From Paracidovorax avenae ATCC 19860 (GTDB taxonomy: Bacteria > Pseudomonadota > Gammaproteobacteria > Burkholderiales > Burkholderiaceae_C), in contig NC_015138.1 of the NCBI RefSeq assembly GCF_000176855.2, positions 1,302,001-1,366,000 on the forward strand: DNA of 64,000 bases. The letters are read 5' to 3'. Shown in pieces: positions 58,943-64,000 of the stretch. The notes below the pieces were generated by a model. The model had not been told where the DNA came from, searched no databases, and saw only the letters and a list, made by a program, of their open reading frames with translations. Within the stretch, counting starts at the first letter, position 1. Every line of letters begins with the position of its first letter. Position numbers and translations under genes: made by a program.

Positions 58943-59947
58943 TCAGCCGCGCAATTGCTCGATGGTATCCATCTGCATCTCGAAGCTGAAGAAGCGCGCG
59001 CGGCCCTGGGCCTTGGCGGCGTAGAGCGCTTCGTCTGCGCGCATCAGCATGGCTTCGGCGCTGGTGCTGTCGTCCGGCACGCAGGTGGTGATGCCCCCCG
59101 AGACCGTGAGGCTCGCGCCCAGCGGCGAGTCGGGGTGCGCGATGGCGCGCTGGCTCACGAGCTTGCCGAGCGCGCGCGCGAAGGTCATCGCCCCGGAGCG
59201 GGGCGTGTTGGGCAGGATGAGGGCGAATTCCTCGCCGCCGTACCGTGCCGCCACATCCCTCGGGCGCACGCACACTTCCTTGAGCAGCCGGCCTACTTCG
59301 CGCAGGCAGGCGTCGCCCTGGACATGGCCCACCGCGTCGTTGAAGCGCTTGAAGTGGTCGAGGTCGCACAGCATCAGCGTGAGCGGCATGCCGTCGCGGC
59401 GCGCGGCGAGGATCTCGCTGTGCAGGATGCGGTCGAAGCCGCGCCGGTTGACGAGGCCGGTGAGGGTGTCCACCTCCACCATCTCGTTGAGGCGCTGGTT
59501 GGCCAGGTGCAGCTCCTCGGACATGGTCACGAGCCTGCGGCGCATGTCCAGCAGGCGCCGCATGGCGCGCAGCTTGGCCACCAGCACGATGGGCTTCACG
59601 GGCTTGACGAGGTAGTCGTCCCCGCCGGCCTCGATGCCGCGCCAGACATCCAGGTCGCTGTCCAGGCCGGACAGGAAGATGATCGGTGTCCACCCGCCGG
59701 CCTCGGCCTCGCGCATCTGCTGGGCGACCCAGTAGCCGTCTTTTTCGTCCGAGAGCCGGATGTCCAGCAGTACCAGGTCGGGGCGGCGCAGCTTGAAAAG
59801 CTGCAGGGCCACGTCGCTGGAGGCCGCCTCCATCACGTCGGCCACTCCCGCATGCCTGAGCTCGGCGACGAGGGCGGCCCGCACGGAGGCCTGGTCTTCG
59901 ACGACCATGACGGAGAAGGGCCCCGCCGAAGGGGGGGGGCTCGCCAT
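58943..59947 (-). CDS. Response regulator with GGDEF output (PleD/WspR-like)
   Basis: A 334-residue diguanylate cyclase. The receiver domain has acidic E17/D18, phospho-acceptor Asp62 (LLDIRLS), Ser93 and Lys115 (YLVKP). A helical linker (about 125-157) leads to the GGDEF domain with the active GGEEF at 237-241 and an intact RxxD inhibitory site at 228-231. A histidine kinase partner is not in the window. Adjacent to lysS with 95 bases between them on the same strand. Confidence 0.93.
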   Translation of the reverse strand: MASPPPSAGPFSVMVVEDQASVRAALVAELRHAGVADVMEAASSDVALQLFKLRRPDLVLLDIRLSDEKDGYWVAQQMREAEAGGWTPIIFLSGLDSDLDVWRGIEAGGDDYLVKPVKPIVLVAKLRAMRRLLDMRRRLVTMSEELHLANQRLNEMVEVDTLTGLVNRRGFDRILHSEILAARRDGMPLTLMLCDLDHFKRFNDAVGHVQGDACLREVGRLLKEVCVRPRDVAARYGGEEFALILPNTPRSGAMTFARALGKLVSQRAIAHPDSPLGASLTVSGGITTCVPDDSTSAEAMLMRADEALYAAKAQGRARFFSFEMQMDTIEQLRG

Positions 59948-60042
59948 GCTGCCCTGGGGCGGCGGGAGAAGTGGGGGGCATGGCGGTCATCGGCCTTCCT
60001 CTCTAGGGACCGGGCGGCGGTAGGGGCATGGCCGCGGCGGCT

Positions 60043-61599
60043 TCAATGTTCCCGGCGCAGGGCGGGGAACAGAATCACGTCGCGGATGCTGGGGCTGTCG
60101 GTCAACAGCATCATAAGCCGGTCGATGCCGATGCCGCAGCCACCGGTGGGAGGCATGCCGTATTCGAGGGCGCGGACGAAATCGTGGTCGAAATACATGG
60201 CCTCGTCGTCTCCGCTGTCCTTGGCCTCCACCTGGGACTGGAAGCGTGCGGCCTGGTCTTCCGCGTCGTTGAGCTCGGAGAAGCCGTTGCCGAACTCGCG
60301 GCCCGTGATGTAGAGCTCGAAGCGCTCCGTCACCTCGGGGCGCGTGTCGTTGGCGCGTGCCAGCGGGCTGATCTCGGTCGGGTGTTCCATGATGAAGGTG
60401 GGCTGCCAGAGCTTGTCCTCCACCGTTTCCTCGAAGTAGAGCACCTGCAGGCCTGCCAGCGTGCGCGTGGACAGGCGGTCCTTCTCCTCCGAGAGACCCA
60501 GCTTGCGCAGCGCGGCGACCAGCCAGGCGGCATCGTCCACGCCTTCGCCGGCCTCGGTGTGGCGCAGGATGGCCTCGCGGATGGTCAGGCGCTCGAAGGG
60601 CTGCGATAGGTCCACTGCACGGCCCTGGTAGGTCAGCTGCAGGCTGCCCGCCGCCTTCGTGGCCGCATCGCGCACGAGCTGCTCGGTGAAGTCCATCAGG
60701 TCGCGGTAGTTCCAGTAGGCCGCGTAGAACTCCATCATCGTGAACTCGGGGTTGTGGCGCACCGAGATGCCTTCGTTGCGGAAGTTGCGGTTGATCTCGA
60801 ACACGCGCTCGAAGCCGCCGACCACCAGGCGCTTGAGGTAGAGCTCGGGCGCGATGCGCAGGTACATCTCCTGCTCCAGCGCGTTGTGGTGCGTGACGAA
60901 CGGCTTGGCGTTGGCACCGCCGGGAATGGGGTGGAGCATGGGCGTCTCCACCTCCAGGAAGCCGTGCTGCACCATGAACTCGCGGATGCCGCTCACGGCC
61001 TTGCTGCGCGCGATGAAGCGCTTGCGAGCCGCCTCGTCGGTCATCAGGTCCACGTAGCGCTGGCGGTACTTCACTTCCTGGTCGGCCACGCCGTGGAACT
61101 TGTCGGGCATCGGCCGCAGGCTCTTGGTGAGCAGCCGCAGCGTGGTGACCTTGACCGACAGCTCGCCGGTCTTGGTCTTCATGAGGGTGCCTTCGGCGCC
61201 CACGATGTCGCCCAGGTCCCAGTGCTTGAAGGCTGCGTAGGCCTCTTCGCCGATCGCGTCGCGCGTCACGTAGAGCTGGATGCGGCCGCCGGTGGCGCCG
61301 AGCGAGCCGTCCTGCACCGTGGCGAAGCTGGCCTTGCCCATGACGCGCTTGAGCATCATGCGGCCGGCCACGCTCACCGGCACGGGGTTGGCTTCGAGCG
61401 TCTCTGCCTCGGTCTCCGCGTACTGCGCCTGCAGGTCGGCCGCATGGTGCGCGGGCTTGAAGTCATTGGGGAAGGCCACGCCCTTGCCTTGTGCCTGGGC
61501 CTCCCGGAGGGACTTGAGCTTGTCGCGGCGCTCGGCGATGAGCTGGTTGTCGTCGGAGGGGGCGGCGGTGGGCGCGGAAGGATTCTGGGGGGGGAGCAT
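60043..61599 (-). CDS. lysS: Lysyl-tRNA synthetase, class II
   Basis: A 518-residue class-II synthetase. The OB-fold anticodon domain ([21 protein letters not shown]) precedes the catalytic core with motif 1 ([17 protein letters not shown]), motif 2 ([20 protein letters not shown]) and motif 3 ([15 protein letters not shown]). ATG 61599 starts a short Pro/Ala-rich N-terminus. No T-box or other leader was seen. Confidence 0.97.
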   Translation of the reverse strand: MLPPQNPSAPTAAPSDDNQLIAERRDKLKSLREAQAQGKGVAFPNDFKPAHHAADLQAQYAETEAETLEANPVPVSVAGRMMLKRVMGKASFATVQDGSLGATGGRIQLYVTRDAIGEEAYAAFKHWDLGDIVGAEGTLMKTKTGELSVKVTTLRLLTKSLRPMPDKFHGVADQEVKYRQRYVDLMTDEAARKRFIARSKAVSGIREFMVQHGFLEVETPMLHPIPGGANAKPFVTHHNALEQEMYLRIAPELYLKRLVVGGFERVFEINRNFRNEGISVRHNPEFTMMEFYAAYWNYRDLMDFTEQLVRDAATKAAGSLQLTYQGRAVDLSQPFERLTIREAILRHTEAGEGVDDAAWLVAALRKLGLSEEKDRLSTRTLAGLQVLYFEETVEDKLWQPTFIMEHPTEISPLARANDTRPEVTERFELYITGREFGNGFSELNDAEDQAARFQSQVEAKDSGDDEAMYFDHDFVRALEYGMPPTGGCGIGIDRLMMLLTDSPSIRDVILFPALRREH

Positions 61600-61649
61600 A
61601 GAAGCGAACGTATGCGCCGTGGTAGCGGCTGGTGGACTGGCTGAACCCG

Positions 61650-62861
61650 CTATTTTAGTTTTTTGCCCGTCATCCAGCGCACCATGGCCAGCAGAACGGC
61701 GGCAGATGTTCCTGCCAGGGTCCATATGTGGGCCACCGGATCGATGCCGGGCCAGGCCAGCGGAATGCACAGGACGGCCATTTGCAGCCCGTCGAACCCG
61801 ATGGCTGCCCATGAGAAGGGGCGCGCCAGTCCGCGCTGGAACGGCAAATGGCCGTAGGCGGCGAAAAGGCAGGCGCATCCCTGCCAGATGACCAGCGGTG
61901 CCAGATAGCCCTCCAGGCCCTGCCATGCGGATGGAATCCACGCTGCATGGAGCGCCCAGGCGGCGGCCAGGCCTGCCAGCAGGGTGCAGGCCGCGCCCGC
62001 CAGGCCGATGCGCAGCGACAGCGTGGCATGCTCGCGCCCCTGGGAGAGCAGCACCTGGGGCCAGGCGGCGTACACCACGGCAGGCAGCAGTCCGAGCAGC
62101 CGGAGCAGAACGGCCAGATAGCTCGCCTCCGCGGCCCCGTGGAAGCGCTGCCACATGACGAGGACCGCCATGCCTGCCGCGGCGTCGGCGGCGGTGTGCG
62201 CGATGCGCAGGAGCGGGCCCCGGTCATCCTGCTGCGACGGGCGCGTTGCTCCTGGTGTGTGATGGTCGTCCTCCGGCGGGGCCGGCAAGGTGCGTGCATC
62301 GCGCGCGGGGCGCAACAGCCAGAGCGCGCCGATCGCGTAGCTGCCAGCGGCTGCCGCGAAGAGCGCCGTGGCACCTGCGCCAGGCAGGAGCAGCCCTGCA
62401 CTGCCGGCCACCGCGAGCGCGGCGAGCGGCGGGACCGACCGGGCCAGCGCGGCCGACTGAGCGGATGCCGTGCGCAGGGCCCACGGTTGTGCCATGTACC
62501 AGCCCAGCTGCAGCAGCGCCAGGAGGGCGGCCCAGGCCAGGCATGTGCCGGGGCGGCCCAGGCCTGCCAGCCAGACGGCCGCCGCCGCGACCGGAAGCAG
62601 GAGGCTCCAGCGCAGCAGGCTGGCGCGCATCGCTTCCCGCAGTGCCGGACCGGGAGAGTGGTGGATGTTGGCCAGGAACCGCAACTGGCTCTGGGCGAGC
62701 GCCAGCGTCATCCAGAAGAAGCCGATCTGGCTCACCACCGTGAAAAGTCCCACCTCCCGGGGCTGGAAAAGCCGCAGCATGAGCAGGCCGAAGAGACCCT
62801 GGGCTGCCAGCGAGACGGCGCTCGCGGCTGCGATATGCGTCGTGGTGCCGAGCAGTTTCAT
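61650..62861 (-). CDS. Polysaccharide flippase-like membrane protein
   Basis: A 403-residue integral membrane protein with about 10-12 helices, distantly like Wzx/MOP-type polysaccharide exporters (start [38 protein letters not shown]). The match is by layout. A hydrophilic loop with Asp/His/Gln residues lies near 205-225. It overlaps the upstream glycosyltransferase by four bases (ATGA), which supports a shared role in moving a surface sugar. Weakly conserved and uncertain in substrate. Confidence 0.75.
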   Translation of the reverse strand: MKLLGTTTHIAAASAVSLAAQGLFGLLMLRLFQPREVGLFTVVSQIGFFWMTLALAQSQLRFLANIHHSPGPALREAMRASLLRWSLLLPVAAAAVWLAGLGRPGTCLAWAALLALLQLGWYMAQPWALRTASAQSAALARSVPPLAALAVAGSAGLLLPGAGATALFAAAAGSYAIGALWLLRPARDARTLPAPPEDDHHTPGATRPSQQDDRGPLLRIAHTAADAAAGMAVLVMWQRFHGAAEASYLAVLLRLLGLLPAVVYAAWPQVLLSQGREHATLSLRIGLAGAACTLLAGLAAAWALHAAWIPSAWQGLEGYLAPLVIWQGCACLFAAYGHLPFQRGLARPFSWAAIGFDGLQMAVLCIPLAWPGIDPVAHIWTLAGTSAAVLLAMVRWMTGKKLK

Positions 62862-63778
62862 GCGCGCTCCTGCCATCTGCGCCATATGTGCATGCGGGCC
62901 AGCAGCGCATTCCACGCATGCGCTTCCATCGGCGGGACGGTGCGGGGCTGCTCGTCCAGGCCGGGTCCCAGCAGATCCGCATAACGCGCTGTCGTCGCGT
63001 GGGCGGGAAGGTAGATGAACCGTGCGCCCGACGTGCGCTCGAATTCCCGCACCCAGCGGTAGTCGGTGGAGACGGTAGGCAGCCCGACTGCGCAGTATTC
63101 GAGCAGTTTGGTGGAGGTCTGCCGGTCGTAGGGGGGGCGCACCGGCACCAGGTTCAGGCCGTAGCGCGCCTGCGCCAGCAGGGCCGGGACGTCGCCCTGC
63201 GGCACGCGTCCCACCATCGTCACGCTGGGCAGCCGGCCCAGAGCGGCCCGCAGGTCATCGGGCGGCTCCCCTATGAGCAGCAGCGTGCGTCCGGCCGGCG
63301 CCAGGGCTTGCAGCAGCGGCGTGAAGCCGCGCAGCCGGTGCATGTCTCCGAGGTAGGCGAAATCGAAACGTTTGCTGCGCTGCGTGCCCGGGCGCGACAG
63401 GAAGGCTTCTGGAACGCCCATGTCGCGGTACTCGAACGGAATCGCGTCGCTGAACCCGAGCCGTTGGCGCACCCAGGCGTTCTGGAAGATCCGGTAATCC
63501 GGGGTGGGCTGGTGCCAGGACTTGATCCTGTCCTTGAGCCAGGCGCAGGGCGGCACCGAGGCCGACGCGTATTCGTGCACCTGGAACGCCCCGGGATGGC
63601 TCCGGGCGCTGGCCGGGGGCACGAGCCCGCAGATCCACCACAGGACCTCGGCATTGCCGGGTACCGTGCCGGGATGGTTGTGCAGCACGGCCTGGTGTCC
63701 GTATTGCTGCAGGAACGCGGAGTAGGCTCCCAGTTCCGGCAGGTAGGCTTGCCCGGAATGGATGAAATGGATCAGCAT
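62858..63778 (-). CDS. Glycosyltransferase family 4-like protein
   Basis: A 306-residue protein that looks like the GT-B class. A glycosyltransferase-like C-terminal part is visible: FAYLGDMHRLRGF, TLLLIGEPP, MVGRVPQGDVPALLAQARYGLNLVPV and TSTKLLEYCAVGLPTVSTDY, the last being the nucleotide-sugar binding E-x7-E-like area. ATG 63778 overlaps the end of the previous gene. Substrate unknown; it likely builds an envelope polysaccharide. Confidence 0.8.
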   Translation of the reverse strand: MLIHFIHSGQAYLPELGAYSAFLQQYGHQAVLHNHPGTVPGNAEVLWWICGLVPPASARSHPGAFQVHEYASASVPPCAWLKDRIKSWHQPTPDYRIFQNAWVRQRLGFSDAIPFEYRDMGVPEAFLSRPGTQRSKRFDFAYLGDMHRLRGFTPLLQALAPAGRTLLLIGEPPDDLRAALGRLPSVTMVGRVPQGDVPALLAQARYGLNLVPVRPPYDRQTSTKLLEYCAVGLPTVSTDYRWVREFERTSGARFIYLPAHATTARYADLLGPGLDEQPRTVPPMEAHAWNALLARMHIWRRWQERA

Positions 63779-64000
63779 CGCCCCGACGCCTCCCGCAGCA
63801 CCGACTGCCACCCCGCCAGGAAGTCCGCATGCCGGTACTGCTCCAGAATGCGTTGCAGATCCGCCTGCACGATCTCGGCCGGCGTGCGCAGCGTGGCGAG
63901 TACGGCATCGGCCATGGCCTGCGCCGAGCTCTCTCGCGCGAGCAGGTAGGGCGCGTGGCCCTGCAGCATTTCTTGCAGGGCCGGGATGGGTACACCGACG
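63772..64000 (-). CDS. Probable glycosyltransferase, C-terminal end only
   Basis: The frame is open to the window edge, so only about 76 C-terminal residues are seen. The segment VGVPIPALQE, then LLARESSAQAMADAVLATL and a helical ending, matches the last helices of GT4-type glycosyltransferases. Its stop lies within the first codons of the next gene (7-base overlap), so it begins an operon-like series. The rest of the gene lies beyond base 64000. Confidence 0.7.
   Translation of the reverse strand, partial: VGVPIPALQEMLQGHAPYLLARESSAQAMADAVLATLRTPAEIVQADLQRILEQYRHADFLAGWQSVLREASGRC

Overview
The window is a dense, GC-rich stretch of bacterial chromosome. Gene content, gene order and protein sequence suggest a betaproteobacterium of the Comamonadaceae, close to Acidovorax/Paracidovorax; this is judged from recalled family sequences, not a search. 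Nearly all of it is core housekeeping. I see no prophage, IS element, integron, CRISPR array, tRNA or rRNA gene.

Layout. 1-7.6 kb: 3' end of aconitase acnA, then two tandem membrane/sensor GGDEF-EAL proteins. 7.6-12.9 kb: a flavin monooxygenase, the kynurenine (tryptophan to anthranilate) genes kynB-kynU-kynA on the minus strand with a divergent Lrp/AsnC regulator, and a Cys-rich YkgJ-type protein. 13.1-15.7 kb: a Fur-box-preceded ferrous iron uptake operon, feoA-feoB plus a Cys-rich FeoB-associated tail protein. 15.7-19.0 kb: argD-argF-HD hydrolase-secreted protein on the minus strand. 19.2-27.4 kb: a DUF3579 gene behind a striking palindrome, malate:quinone oxidoreductase, rpsT, murJ, a SirB1-type protein, queF, a prolyl-4-hydroxylase-like oxygenase and yaaA.

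27.4-42.3 kb matches the classic proteobacterial order: rne diverging from rluC, then (after an inserted HAD phosphatase, Rieske protein, S49 peptidase and tetrapyrrole-methylase-like gene) yceF diverging from yceD-rpmF-plsX-fabH-fabD-fabG-acpP-fabF, the fatty acid initiation and elongation operon. It runs directly into the envelope-stress module (YgfX-like protein, rpoE, rseA, rseB, mucD), then lepA-lepB-DUF4845-rnc-era-recO-pdxJ-acpS-nagZ. Many of these genes overlap by ATGA, so translational coupling is likely.

56-64 kb: a DUF3300 lipoprotein with a His/Met/Pro-rich tail, a short MscS channel, a PleD-like receiver-GGDEF protein, lysS, and at the right edge the start of a surface-polysaccharide cluster (flippase-like protein and two glycosyltransferases, one cut by the window end).

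I found no convincing new multi-gene system. The observations most worth checking are non-coding: a terminator-ended short RNA or attenuator and a cluster of DnaA-box-like motifs just upstream of lepA, a perfect 14-bp palindrome against the -10 of the DUF3579 gene, the 585-bp rne/rluC divergent region, and a triple-hairpin REP-like element splitting the era-recO operon. Among proteins, the tandem c-di-GMP pair stands out because only one member keeps the allosteric I-site.
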